A stretch of DNA of 64,000 bases from Ensifer adhaerens. GTDB lineage: Bacteria; Pseudomonadota; Alphaproteobacteria; Rhizobiales; Rhizobiaceae. The DNA lies in the NCBI GenBank assembly GCA_900215285.1, contig OCMG01000003.1, positions 1 through 64,000 of the forward strand. The letters run 5' to 3'. Position 1 is the first letter of the stretch. The number at the start of each line of letters is the position of its first letter. The notes beneath the pieces are model-generated. The model had not been told where the DNA came from. It searched no databases and saw nothing but the letters and a program-made list of their open reading frames with translations. Made by a program: the position numbers and the translations under genes. This document shows positions 18,066-26,377 of this stretch, piece after piece.

Positions 18066-18842
18066 CTATTGCGCGCGCGCCATCGTGCGCTCGAGAATGC
18101 GCGTCACGGTCTCTGCCTGTTCCAGCATGGGGATATGGGCGGCACCCTCGATGACCGTCAGCTCCGTCCCGATCGTCTCTGCCAGCACCTTTGCGGCAGC
18201 CGGGGGCGTTGCTTCATCGAATTCGCCGACGGCGATGGTTGTCGGCATGGTGAGGTTGGGTGCGGTTGCCCGGCAGTCGGCGATCGCCAGTGCGTCGCAG
18301 CCGGCGGCATAGCCCTCCGAAGAGGCGCGCGCGAGCATGGTGGCAAGGCCGCGGCCGCGCGCGGTATCGCGCTCGCCTGGCGTGATCCAGCGGGCGTAGA
18401 CGCCCTCCGCAATGGATATGAGACCATCGGCCCGGATCTTTGCGGCGCGCTCCTGCCACATGCGCGGATTGAGCGAGACGATGCTGGAATCGAAGACGGT
18501 CAGTGTCTTCACCCGGTCGGGATGGGTGCCCGCCACGGACTGCGCGACCATGCCGCCGATGGAGACGCCGGCCAGATGGAAGGGGTTGAGAGCCAGTGCG
18601 GACGCTACCCCGACGACATCCTGCGCAAGGATCTCGACGGTCAGCGGCACGGCTGAGAGTTCGCTGATACCATGGCCCCGGAACTCTGGGCAGACGACGA
18701 AATAGTCGCGGGACAGCGCCTTGACCTGTTCCTGCCACAGATCGGCGCAGGCGCCGAGCGAGTGGAGAAGGATGAGGGCAGGCCTCGATTGGTCGCCATG
18801 GACGGCGACGTGAAGATTGCAGCTGTTGATGGTCAGGAACAT
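18066..18842 (-). CDS. Alpha/beta hydrolase, 3-oxoadipate enol-lactonase (PcaD)-like
   Basis: The protein has 258 aa. The HSLG oxyanion region (near residue 27), nucleophile elbow GVSIGGM (near 92) and C-terminal His in GAAHIPMLEQ are as in PcaD and related lactonases and C-C or amide hydrolases. It is the last enzyme gene of a tightly packed operon; its ATG lies 7 nt after the monooxygenase stop. In a ring-cleavage pathway it would hydrolyse a lactone, ester or acylated ring-fission product. A true enol-lactonase role is unproven; NicD-type N-formyl hydrolases have the same fold. Confidence 0.75.
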   Translation of the reverse strand: MFLTINSCNLHVAVHGDQSRPALILLHSLGACADLWQEQVKALSRDYFVVCPEFRGHGISELSAVPLTVEILAQDVVGVASALALNPFHLAGVSIGGMVAQSVAGTHPDRVKTLTVFDSSIVSLNPRMWQERAAKIRADGLISIAEGVYARWITPGERDTARGRGLATMLARASSEGYAAGCDALAIADCRATAPNLTMPTTIAVGEFDEATPPAAAKVLAETIGTELTVIEGAAHIPMLEQAETVTRILERTMARAQ

Positions 18843-18848
18843 GGGGCT

Positions 18849-19973
18849 TCAGAACTCCTCATTGAGCGTTGCGAGCGCCTTTTCGACCACCGCGGTCTGG
18901 GCGGCGGGCGGCGCCTGTTCGCGTTCGAGGCGGCTGATTTCGAGGGAGGAATCGACGACGAGTTTGCAGCGATCATAGCGGCGCGCCATGAAGGCGCTAA
19001 GGCCCGCGGCGATGTCGGCGTTCCGGCCGATTTCCTCGCCCAGCACAAGACCGTCCTCGATGCCCATCCCCGCGCCGGAGGCCAGCTGCGGTGTGGTGGC
19101 ATGGGCGGCATCGCCGATCAGCACGGTTCGCTCCTTCGTCCAGTCTTCGCCCACGAAGACCGTTTCCAGCGGGCGACAGACGATCTGCGAGGAGGCCGTC
19201 AGGCCCTCGCGAACGTCTTTCAGAACTCCGCCATAGGGTGAGAGCAGGTCTGCGAGGAGGAGATGTTGCTTTGTTTCGTCGCGCCAGATGGGTTCCGGCT
19301 GCGCCTCCACGTAGAACATGTACATGCTCTCCGGCGAAACCGGGTTGAGGCCGACCTTTCCCTGTCCGCCCAGAAAGAAAGTGCGGCGCTTGATGTCGGG
19401 ATGGCGCGGCATCATGAGGCGCCAGCAATACTGACCGGCATAGTGCGGACGGGGCGCGTCGGGAAAGATCTGCTGCCGGGTTTGCGAATAGATGCCATCC
19501 GCACCGACGACCAGATCGTAGCGCGCGCTTTTGCCCGTGCTGAAGACGATGTTCACATGATCGGCTTCATTTTCCAGCGTCTCCACCGTGACGCCGAGCA
19601 TCATTGTCGGCTCCAGCGTCAGCAAACGGGCCGAAATGATGCTGTGGAGCGTCGGGCGCAGGATGCCGCCGGCGCTCGGGATGCCCCCAAGCGCAGCGCT
19701 GCGCGTATCGATGGTCGAAAGTTTGCGCCCGTCGACCGCGCAGACATCGATACCGTCCGCCGCATAGCCCTGGCGCAGAACCTCATCCAGAACGCCCAGC
19801 CGGCCCATGGCGCGAAGGGTCGGCCCGGTGATGGTGATCCCCGCGCCGTAAACCTTCCAGTGCGGATCGCGGTCGCAGACATCGACCGACAGACCCGCCT
19901 GCCGAAGCGCAATCGCTGCGGACATGCCAGCGATGCCGCCGCCAATGACGAGAGCCTTGCGTTCAGCCTGCAT
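18849..19973 (-). CDS. FAD-dependent aromatic monooxygenase (salicylate hydroxylase / 6-hydroxynicotinate 3-monooxygenase-like)
   Basis: The protein has 374 aa, typical for single-component class A flavin hydroxylases. The ADP-binding motif GGGIAGMSAAIAL (residues 11-23), the GADGIYSQTR motif and the flavin-binding GDAAHATTP block are intact. Enzymes of this group hydroxylate activated (hetero)aromatic acids and phenols, often with loss of a carboxyl group, to give the diol for ring cleavage. The start overlaps the end of the LigB gene by 11 bp, so the hydroxylase and ring-cleaving dioxygenase are translationally coupled. The exact substrate cannot be read from the sequence. Confidence 0.8.
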   Translation of the reverse strand: MQAERKALVIGGGIAGMSAAIALRQAGLSVDVCDRDPHWKVYGAGITITGPTLRAMGRLGVLDEVLRQGYAADGIDVCAVDGRKLSTIDTRSAALGGIPSAGGILRPTLHSIISARLLTLEPTMMLGVTVETLENEADHVNIVFSTGKSARYDLVVGADGIYSQTRQQIFPDAPRPHYAGQYCWRLMMPRHPDIKRRTFFLGGQGKVGLNPVSPESMYMFYVEAQPEPIWRDETKQHLLLADLLSPYGGVLKDVREGLTASSQIVCRPLETVFVGEDWTKERTVLIGDAAHATTPQLASGAGMGIEDGLVLGEEIGRNADIAAGLSAFMARRYDRCKLVVDSSLEISRLEREQAPPAAQTAVVEKALATLNEEF

Positions 19974-20820
19974 GGCGGCCCCCGGCGCTCGCTCCGGTGG
20001 ACTGTTCGAAACGACCGATGCCGATGCCCGTGTACCAGTCGTTCACGGCGCGGTAGTAGGTGCGCTGGAAGGGTAGGCCGTCGGCAGCACCCATGGCCGC
20101 CATCCACATGCGGATTTCTTCCGCGCCGTTGCCGGCGGTGTGGACGAAATCGGTCGCGTATTGAATGACCGCATCGTGGTCACCGGCTTCCATCAGTTCC
20201 AGGAGCCTGGAGTCGAAGTCGCGGTTGACCATGCCCATGCGCGGAGTTGCGATGTCATGGCTGATGCCGCCGGTCGCGAGGATCGCGACCCGTTCCACGC
20301 CCTTGTAGTTGCGGATGGCGCGGCCGAGGAATTTGCCGAAATTGTAGCAGCGGCGCATGGTCGGCATGGGCGGCTGCACGCAATTGAACAGGATCGGCAC
20401 GATCGGCAGATCAGGATCGAGCCCGGCAAGCTCCAGCGGCGTCAGTGCACCATGATCAAGCACCATTTCCATCGAGAAGGACGGGTCGAACTCCGCCTGC
20501 AAGGCCTCCTGCAGGAGATAGGCGCCAAACGCCTGGTCGCCGGCAAAAACACGACGCTTGGCCTTGAGCCAATGTTCGATCGGGCTTTCATACTGTTCGC
20601 CGACCCCGATGCAGAGGGCCGGGAAATTGTTGAGGAAGAAATTGTGAAGGTGGTCGTTCGAAAGAACCACCAGCGCGTCGGGCTTGCCGCTTTCGAAATC
20701 GCGTCCCATGGCCTCATACGCGCCGAAGATCTCGTTGCGCAGTTCGGCCGGAATGCGGTCCGGAAAGTTCAGCATGACGGGCGTGTGGCTCGCCGTGTAG
20801 ATGCCGGTCAGTTCAGCCAT
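19963..20820 (-). CDS. Class III extradiol dioxygenase, catalytic (LigB) subunit
   Basis: The protein has 285 aa and the LigB fold. Candidate iron ligands are the early His in TASHTPV, the His residues in SNDHLHNFF and a late Glu; the general-base region is ATGGISHD. The ATG at 20820 follows GAAGGAGACGACAA; longer frames upstream have no such site. It overlaps the LigA-type gene, the normal arrangement for two-subunit protocatechuate 4,5-dioxygenase-like enzymes. Relatives include gallate, protocatechuate and other catecholic or heteroaromatic diol dioxygenases. None of the downstream protocatechuate 4,5-pathway genes (ligC, ligI, ligJ, ligK) is present, so protocatechuate is unlikely to be the substrate. 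Confidence 0.85.
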   Translation of the reverse strand: MAELTGIYTASHTPVMLNFPDRIPAELRNEIFGAYEAMGRDFESGKPDALVVLSNDHLHNFFLNNFPALCIGVGEQYESPIEHWLKAKRRVFAGDQAFGAYLLQEALQAEFDPSFSMEMVLDHGALTPLELAGLDPDLPIVPILFNCVQPPMPTMRRCYNFGKFLGRAIRNYKGVERVAILATGGISHDIATPRMGMVNRDFDSRLLELMEAGDHDAVIQYATDFVHTAGNGAEEIRMWMAAMGAADGLPFQRTYYRAVNDWYTGIGIGRFEQSTGASAGGRHAG

Positions 20821-21119
20821 TTGTCGTCTCCTTCTTTCATGAGGCTGCGGAGTGCGGCAAGCGACACGTCCTCGGGGATGCGCACGCCGATGCAATGGGC
20901 GCGCAGCAGATAGGGGTTGACGCCGGCTTCGTAGAGCGCTGCGACGTCGTTGCTGGCAATCTTGTGCGCCATCTCCGCCGTCAGCTTGTAGCGGGCGAGA
21001 TAGGCGGCCTTGTCCTGGTTGTAGGCCGCGAGGTCATCGGGCTTGTGGTGGAGTTCGTAGAGGACCTTGTCGAGAAGATAGGCCTCTGTCGTTGGCATCA
21101 TGTGCCGCCAGTTACTCAT
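20808..21119 (-). CDS. Class III extradiol dioxygenase, small (LigA) subunit
   Basis: The protein has 103 aa and is all-helical, as for LigA. Recognisable features are the YLLDKVLYELHHKPDDLAAY segment and the C-terminal ALYEAGVNPYLLRAHCIGV. It covers the LigB active site and contributes to substrate binding. The start overlaps the stop of the upstream hydrolase gene (CATGAGTAA) and the stop lies inside the LigB gene, so the subunits are translationally coupled. AGGAAACAGCC precedes the ATG. Confidence 0.85.
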   Translation of the reverse strand: MSNWRHMMPTTEAYLLDKVLYELHHKPDDLAAYNQDKAAYLARYKLTAEMAHKIASNDVAALYEAGVNPYLLRAHCIGVRIPEDVSLAALRSLMKEGDDKWLN

Positions 21120-22314
21120 GGCTGTTTCCTTTCGTGACGTTCAGTTGATCCGCAACCCAGGCGACGATCGTCGGAACCGTATGCGGCCCGAAGCCCATGT
21201 GACCGCCGGGGAAAAGCCGCACGCTCTTCGGGCTGCCGTGTTCGAGCAGCAGATGGATGTCGGCGATGGGGCATTGCTTGTCCTCCTTGCCGTTGACGAG
21301 CAGGAGAGGCGCGCAGGGGCGCGACAGCAGACCCTGGTCGAGCAGCGACAGGACGCGGAAGCCTTCGATATATTCGGCATCGTTGGAGGCGCCGAGCATG
21401 CGGCTGCGGGTCTCCACCAGTTCCATGAGATAACTGTCCGGGTAGCGGGATTGCTCGACCCAGTCGCGCTGGAACATGTAATGCACCCCGCCGCCCCAGT
21501 TGACGGCGCAGCGCAGTTTTTCGGGCATCAGATGCGCGAGCTTGGTGGCCCAGTGGCCGCCGAAGGACCGACCGATCAGGCCGATCCGCTCGCCATCCAG
21601 TTCGCCATGCGCCCGCGCCCATTCGATCACGGGCAGGAACTGCGCTTCGCCATCCTGGCGCGCTTTCAGCGGCGACTGTCCGGTGCCGACATTGTCCATG
21701 GCAATCGTGGCAATGCCTGCGGCGACCAGCGTGTCGGACAGCTCCGTCATCTCCTCCTTCCACGCATCGACGCCACCCCACATGATGACGACCGGCGGGC
21801 GGGCGACGTTTTCGGGCTTGCGGAAATAGAAGCGGATCTCCGGCTGCAAGGCGTGGTCTGCCTGGAACGGGATCGTCACGGGGACGATCGGCGGAGATGC
21901 GAGCGCCCCGAACTTGGCATAAGCCTCGAGTTCGAGCCGGTAGCTCTCTTCCTTGGCCGGATGGTTGGGGCAGGGGAAGCGCCCGAGGAAATAGAACCCG
22001 TAGGCCTGGTAATAGGCATCGCGCGCGGCCGCGAGATCGCCTGTCGCTTCCAGGGTCTTGCCCTGTTCGAGATAGCCGTTGCCGGTGGCGATCCAGGCGG
22101 ATGCCCAGTTTTCGCCGTCAAGGCCTTTCAGCCCGTCAATGGTGCGGAGCGTGGCTTCGGGGTTGGTCAGCCCGAGCGGATGGATCCGCTTTGTGAGCCT
22201 GTCCCGCATCCATGCCTTTGCGTTTTCCAGCGAGCGGGGGCCGGAAAGCTCCCCGGGTGTGGCCTGTTGTGTCACGATGAACTCCATAGTCTCTGGATCT
22301 TGGTCAGCCGGCAT
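21112..22314 (-). CDS. Alpha/beta hydrolase of the FrsA / 2,6-dihydroxypseudooxynicotine hydrolase type
   Basis: The protein has 400 aa. A helical N-terminal cap of about 150 residues precedes an alpha/beta-hydrolase core with nucleophile elbow GRSFGGHW, a likely acid in GKEDKQCP and the catalytic His in PGGHMGFG. Large N-capped hydrolases of this type include C-C bond hydrolases acting on acyl side chains of hydroxylated pyridines. In this operon it could cleave a ring-fission product or a side chain before ring opening. The ATG at 22314 directly follows the BKACE stop but lacks a good ribosome-binding site; ATG 22287 (MEFIVTQQ) is an alternative. Confidence 0.72.
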   Translation of the reverse strand: MPADQDPETMEFIVTQQATPGELSGPRSLENAKAWMRDRLTKRIHPLGLTNPEATLRTIDGLKGLDGENWASAWIATGNGYLEQGKTLEATGDLAAARDAYYQAYGFYFLGRFPCPNHPAKEESYRLELEAYAKFGALASPPIVPVTIPFQADHALQPEIRFYFRKPENVARPPVVIMWGGVDAWKEEMTELSDTLVAAGIATIAMDNVGTGQSPLKARQDGEAQFLPVIEWARAHGELDGERIGLIGRSFGGHWATKLAHLMPEKLRCAVNWGGGVHYMFQRDWVEQSRYPDSYLMELVETRSRMLGASNDAEYIEGFRVLSLLDQGLLSRPCAPLLLVNGKEDKQCPIADIHLLLEHGSPKSVRLFPGGHMGFGPHTVPTIVAWVADQLNVTKGNSHE

Positions 22315-23187
22315 TCACCAGATGGCCGTCAGTCTTTCCCGAAGGGTGTCGGCGGTTGCGAGTTTGAGGCCCAGTGCCTGCAGGCTCTCGGCGACCGGCT
22401 CGATGAGTTCGGCATTGGAGCCGGCGACCGTCCCGTCCGGCAGGTGCATGTTGTTTTCAAAACCGATGCGGATATGACCGCCGAGAAGAGCTGAGGCCGT
22501 GACGCAAGCCGCTTCCTGCATGCCAAAGGCGCAGGTGCTCCAGCTCGAAAAGCGATGGCCGCCGGGCACGAGGAATGGCAGGAGATCCGCCGGTTCCGAC
22601 TGCTGGGAGGCCGTGTAGCGGCCAAGAACATAGAGCACGTCGATATCGTCGGCGGGGATCACGCCACGCGCGAGAAGGTCCGCCAGCCTCTCCTGGTCTT
22701 CGCGATCGTAGAGGATGATCTGCGGGAGGACCCGCTCCTTGCGCATCCAAATCAGCAGGTTTTCAAGCGCCCGCTCATACTCTGGCGTTGGCGCCAGTTC
22801 GCGCAGTGCCAGCGACACCGCTTCGGGCCGGACGGCGCGGACCAGCGCGACCTGTTCCTCCGGGGTGTAGACGCCCAGAGCCTCGGTCGTGATCTGGATC
22901 ACCATGCGGTCGCCGACCCGCGAACGGATGGCATCAATGGCGGCCCGGTAGAGACCGGCGTCAAGAACATGCCGGCCCTGATCGTCGCGGACATGCAGAT
23001 GGATCATGCTGGCCGATGCCGAAAGGCAGGCCTCGGCGCAATCGGCCAGCTCGGCTGCGGTCATCGGCAGGGCAGGGTGATCAGCCTTGGTCTTGCGGCC
23101 GCCATTCGGCGCGACGGTGATCGCGATGGGTGTGGTTGCTGCGGAGCCGGAGATGGCCTCCGTCAACATGTCTTTCTGAGCGTTCAT
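22315..23187 (-). CDS. Beta-keto acid cleavage enzyme (BKACE, DUF849)
   Basis: The protein has 290 aa and is a BKACE TIM barrel. The N-terminal TVAPNGGRKTKADHPALPMTAAELA stretch and the metal-binding HLHVRDDQG near residue 63 are family hallmarks. BKACEs condense a beta-keto acid with acetyl-CoA and split it into acetoacetate and a new CoA ester. Being first in an operon with ring-cleavage genes, it suggests that the ring-fission product is processed to a beta-keto acid and finished here instead of by a 3-oxoadipyl-CoA route. The partner acid is unknown. The ribosome-binding site is weak. Confidence 0.82.
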   Translation of the reverse strand: MNAQKDMLTEAISGSAATTPIAITVAPNGGRKTKADHPALPMTAAELADCAEACLSASASMIHLHVRDDQGRHVLDAGLYRAAIDAIRSRVGDRMVIQITTEALGVYTPEEQVALVRAVRPEAVSLALRELAPTPEYERALENLLIWMRKERVLPQIILYDREDQERLADLLARGVIPADDIDVLYVLGRYTASQQSEPADLLPFLVPGGHRFSSWSTCAFGMQEAACVTASALLGGHIRIGFENNMHLPDGTVAGSNAELIEPVAESLQALGLKLATADTLRERLTAIW

Positions 23188-23260
23188 CGCGCAGCCATCC
23201 CCAGCTTGAGAGCGGGATGGCGGTCACGGCGCAGCAGCGTAACACAGACCTCGAATACAC

Positions 23261-23276
23261 AGTGAGCACGTTCAAT
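23261..23276. promoter_or_regulatory. Degenerate copy of the ATTGAnCATGnTCAAT operator
   Basis: AGTGAGCACGTTCAAT differs from the perfect palindrome at 23509-23524 at two positions. It lies 74 bp upstream of the first gene (BKACE) of the LigAB operon, where a repressor could block transcription. Confidence 0.45.
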
Positions 23277-23508
23277 AAAGCGTCGAAGCCACGTCTGCCC
23301 GTCTTGAACACCAGCCAAGGAGAACGAAGCGGCGCTCGTGGTAGCCCCAGTCTGAGCTGCCCCCGGGGCGCAGAAAATCGCGGCCAGACGACCGGAAAAC
23401 CGATGGAAAATCGACATTTCTTCCTCCCATGCTCGCCACGGCGCGACCCATTGGCTGGTTCGCCCGGGTGAGCGCTCTTTCAGATCACCACTCCAAAGGC
23501 GAACTAAA

Positions 23509-23524
23509 ATTGAGCATGTTCAAT
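23509..23524. promoter_or_regulatory. Palindromic operator ATTGAnCATGnTCAAT, operon side
   Basis: ATTGAGCATGTTCAAT has perfect ATTGA/TCAAT arms around a CATG core. The same palindrome recurs on the other side of the TetR gene at 24483-24498. It lies about 320 bp upstream of the LigAB operon start and about 85 bp beyond the TetR stop codon. A weaker relative (CCTGAGCATGATCATT) is at 23553-23568. No gene is supported in the gap 23188-23607, which appears to be the operon's regulatory region. Confidence 0.7.
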
Positions 23525-23607
23525 AATTATCGCTCGGAAGTCAGTTGTCAATCCTGAGCATGATCATTTTTTTGGGATTACGTGGCGATGTACCGGGTTT
23601 CGATTCG

Positions 23608-24237
23608 CTATTGCAAGGCTTCCGGGCGAGGGGCCAGACCGCACATGATGACGCGAATTTGCCGGCCAAGGGCCTCGATACCCTCTTCCAGCGACGGATC
23701 ATCAGCGGAAAGCCAGCGGCGGAGCTGCACCTGGTAAACCGCGAAAATCGCCTGCGCGACGCATTCGGGCGTCTCGGGCGAATAGATCAGCTTCTTGTCC
23801 ATCGCGTCGGCGATGACGTCGCGGATGAGATTGTTGAGATCCGTACGGGTCCGGTTGAACCGTTCCGCCTGTTTGCCGGACTGGTAAAAATACATCTCGC
23901 GCAGGGCAGGGCGGGAGAGTGCGGGCCGCATGAGGAAGTACTCGAAATGCATTCGCAGCACGAAGAGAAGATTGGCGAAGACCGAAGCATCCTCACGAAT
24001 CCCGGCGGCGGCCTTGTGAATGCAGGCCTCCAGCTCGTCATTGACGATCAGGAACAGCAGGTCCCGCTTCGTGTCCGCATAAACGAACACAGTGCCGAGG
24101 CCGACGCCCGCCTTGTGTGCGATCTCGCGGGTCGTCGTATCGTCATAGCCCTTCGACATGAACAGTTCGACGGCGGCTTCCTTGATGTTTCGAAGCTTCT
24201 CTTCCTTGTTTCTTTCCCGCAGTCCCTGTTTTTTCAC
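23608..24237 (-). CDS. TetR-family regulator, candidate controller of the LigAB/BKACE operon and amidohydrolase
   Basis: The protein has 209 aa from GTG 24237 (MKKQGLRERNKEEKLRNI), the start that gives a normal TetR N-terminus and has AAGG about 9 nt upstream; ATG 24312 is an in-frame alternative. The helix-turn-helix TTREIAHKAGVGLGTVFVYADTKRDLLFLIV is clear and the C-terminal ligand domain is of normal length. It lies between two copies of one 16-bp palindrome, which makes it the prime candidate to bind it. If so it controls itself, the amidohydrolase and the LigAB/BKACE operon together. Confidence 0.83.
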   Translation of the reverse strand: MKKQGLRERNKEEKLRNIKEAAVELFMSKGYDDTTTREIAHKAGVGLGTVFVYADTKRDLLFLIVNDELEACIHKAAAGIREDASVFANLLFVLRMHFEYFLMRPALSRPALREMYFYQSGKQAERFNRTRTDLNNLIRDVIADAMDKKLIYSPETPECVAQAIFAVYQVQLRRWLSADDPSLEEGIEALGRQIRVIMCGLAPRPEALQ

Positions 24238-24482
24238 CGGTCCAACCTTATCGTGGATATCTCTGCCTGAGACTTGGAAACGAAGCCATCGCCCGATCTG
24301 CCGAACCGGCATCTCCGCGGATACCGGCCGCCGAAACGACACGGATCCCCACAGTCTACAAGCCGACACACCTGTGAACAACACCGCGAATCCTGCGTGG
24401 CGACGCCGCGCGACTCGTGTGCCATTCATGCCCGTTTCGGAATTTTGGCGTCAAGGCTTGACCGAGCCCCGCAAACATGAAT

Positions 24483-24498
24483 ATTGATCATGCTCAAT
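24483..24498. promoter_or_regulatory. Palindromic operator ATTGAnCATGnTCAAT, TetR/amidohydrolase side
   Basis: ATTGATCATGCTCAAT shares both arms and the CATG core with the site at 23509-23524. It lies in the 585-bp gap between the TetR gene (minus) and the amidohydrolase gene (plus), upstream of both. The rest of this gap shows no supportable gene. Confidence 0.7.
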
Positions 24499-24822
24499 TT
24501 CCGTGTGAGGAGATGCGGGATTGAGCCTTCTGCCGCGTGGCCCATCCAGGCCCGGCGTGAAGCATCCATTGGGAGGAGTGACGCAGTCAGATGCGACGAT
24601 CGGATCGATAGCGAAAAGCCCCCGGTCGCAGGCCGGGTACGTTCACCACATTTTGTCTTTCGTCGGATTCGGCAGGCGCGCGGCCCCGGTAGCCGCATGC
24701 GCATGACCAGAGACCGGAATTCGAGAGGCACCGCGGCGCGGCAGCGACAACCGTCAACCTGCAGCCGTCCATCACCCGTAAATTGACGACCCGTCGAGAA
24801 GACAGACTTGGGAGGAATCCAG

Positions 24823-26175
24823 ATGAACGATCATAGCGTGGCGTCGCAGGCGCAAGAATCCCGCGAACTGTTGATCCGGGGCGGCCATGTCCTGCCCATT
24901 GATCCGGCGATGCCGGATATGGCGAGGGGCGACGTGCATGTCCGCGATGGCGTGATTGTCGCCGTGGCGGAGAACATCGACGCGCCAGGCGCTGAAATCA
25001 TTGACGCGACGAATATGGTGGTGATGCCGGGCTTCGTCGAGACCCACTGGCACATGTGGAACGGCATCTGGCGCGGCATCGTCGACGACGCGGCGGCCTA
25101 TTTCCGGGCACATATGCTCCTCCACCATTACACGGCGGATGATCACTACGCCGCCGTGCGCTTCGCAGCCCTCGACGCAATCAATGCCGGCATTACCACC
25201 TGCAACAACTGGGCCCATGGCGTGCGCCACAGCGAGGACGCGGTGGCGGAAATGCAGGCCCTGGCCGATAGCGGCATCCGGGCCAAATTCCTGTACCCTT
25301 GTGTCGTCGGTGGCCATGCGACAAATGTCGACGACCTGAAGAATGCGCGAGACTGGGCCGAGACGCATGGAAACGGTCTTTTGGGCGTAGGCGTGCTCCT
25401 CGATGAAACGGGTGCCCATATAGCTGAACATGTGGCCATGGCCCGCGACCTCGGGCTTCGCCCCATTACCAATCACGGCGGATTCCTTGCCGCGCCGGAC
25501 CTGATCGGGCCGGAATTCATCTTCACGCATGGCCCCGGCATCCAGCCACAGGCGATCGAACTCATCAAGGCCAAGGGCGTGAAGGTGGCCTTCTGCCCCT
25601 GCACCGATCCGATGATCGGCAATGGCCTGCCGCCTGTCTATGCGATGACCTGCGCGGAGGTGCCGCTGGACAATCTCAGCTTCAGCGTGGACGTCACCGG
25701 CCAGACCTCCGCCGACCCGTTTGCGGCGCTCAGAATGCTGGTGGATTCCGGCAGAATGCAGCAGGTTGAAGCCGGAAACCTGACGGGCAGCCTGCTGGCG
25801 ATCGCGCAAGGCGGCATTGAATGGAAATTCGGCTACAAGGATGCGCTTCGGGTTGGCACGCTCAGCGGTGCCAATGTTCTCGGACTTGCCGACCAGATCG
25901 GTTCACTGACTCCCGGCAAGCGCGCCGACATCATTCTGGTCCGCACGGACGAGATCAACATGATGCCGGCCCGGAACATAGATCCGACCTGTCTCATGCT
26001 CCAGAACGGCAAACCGAACAATGTCGACACGGTGATCATCGACGGTCATATTCGCAAGCGCCACGGCAAACTCGTCGGCGTCGATGTTGATGCCGTGATC
26101 AGCAGCGCCGCTTCCACCCTGCACGAGGTGCGCGTTCGTGCTGCCGGCGAGGCCGCTCCCAATGTGAGCCGCTGA
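24823..26175 (+). CDS. Amidohydrolase (cytosine-deaminase / chlorohydrolase superfamily)
   Basis: The protein has 450 aa. Metal-binding residues of the TIM barrel are visible: the HxH in ETHWHMWNG, the His in ITNHGGFL and the Asp in FSVDVTGQ. A C-terminal composite-barrel domain reads GKRADIILVRTDEIN. Superfamily members deaminate, dechlorinate or open N-heterocycles such as guanine, cytosine and s-triazines. ATG 24823 follows TGGGAGGAATCCAG. Since it apparently shares an operator with the LigAB operon, it may perform the first step of that pathway, for example removing an amino group from a (hetero)aromatic compound. That is inference. Confidence 0.8.
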   Translation: MNDHSVASQAQESRELLIRGGHVLPIDPAMPDMARGDVHVRDGVIVAVAENIDAPGAEIIDATNMVVMPGFVETHWHMWNGIWRGIVDDAAAYFRAHMLLHHYTADDHYAAVRFAALDAINAGITTCNNWAHGVRHSEDAVAEMQALADSGIRAKFLYPCVVGGHATNVDDLKNARDWAETHGNGLLGVGVLLDETGAHIAEHVAMARDLGLRPITNHGGFLAAPDLIGPEFIFTHGPGIQPQAIELIKAKGVKVAFCPCTDPMIGNGLPPVYAMTCAEVPLDNLSFSVDVTGQTSADPFAALRMLVDSGRMQQVEAGNLTGSLLAIAQGGIEWKFGYKDALRVGTLSGANVLGLADQIGSLTPGKRADIILVRTDEINMMPARNIDPTCLMLQNGKPNNVDTVIIDGHIRKRHGKLVGVDVDAVISSAASTLHEVRVRAAGEAAPNVSR

Positions 26176-26377
26176 ATCCTTCAGAGATGCTTTAAAACAG
26201 GCGATGAAGATAAAAGCGGTTCAAGCACGCCTGCTTGCGCCGGCGGCGTAGCAACGTCATCGGCCCGCTTCGGCCAGAACAAGTTTTTGCCTTTCCCGAG
26301 AGCGGTGAAAGGTTATGGCACCCATACTGGTCCCAGTCAGATAAACTTCTGATGCACATTTAGGCGTGTCGCGAGCT

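Noticed and set aside
24484..24786. 100-codon plus-strand open frame in the TetR/amidohydrolase gap
   Set aside because: It has no ribosome-binding site and no domain, starts inside the palindromic operator and overlaps the promoter region.
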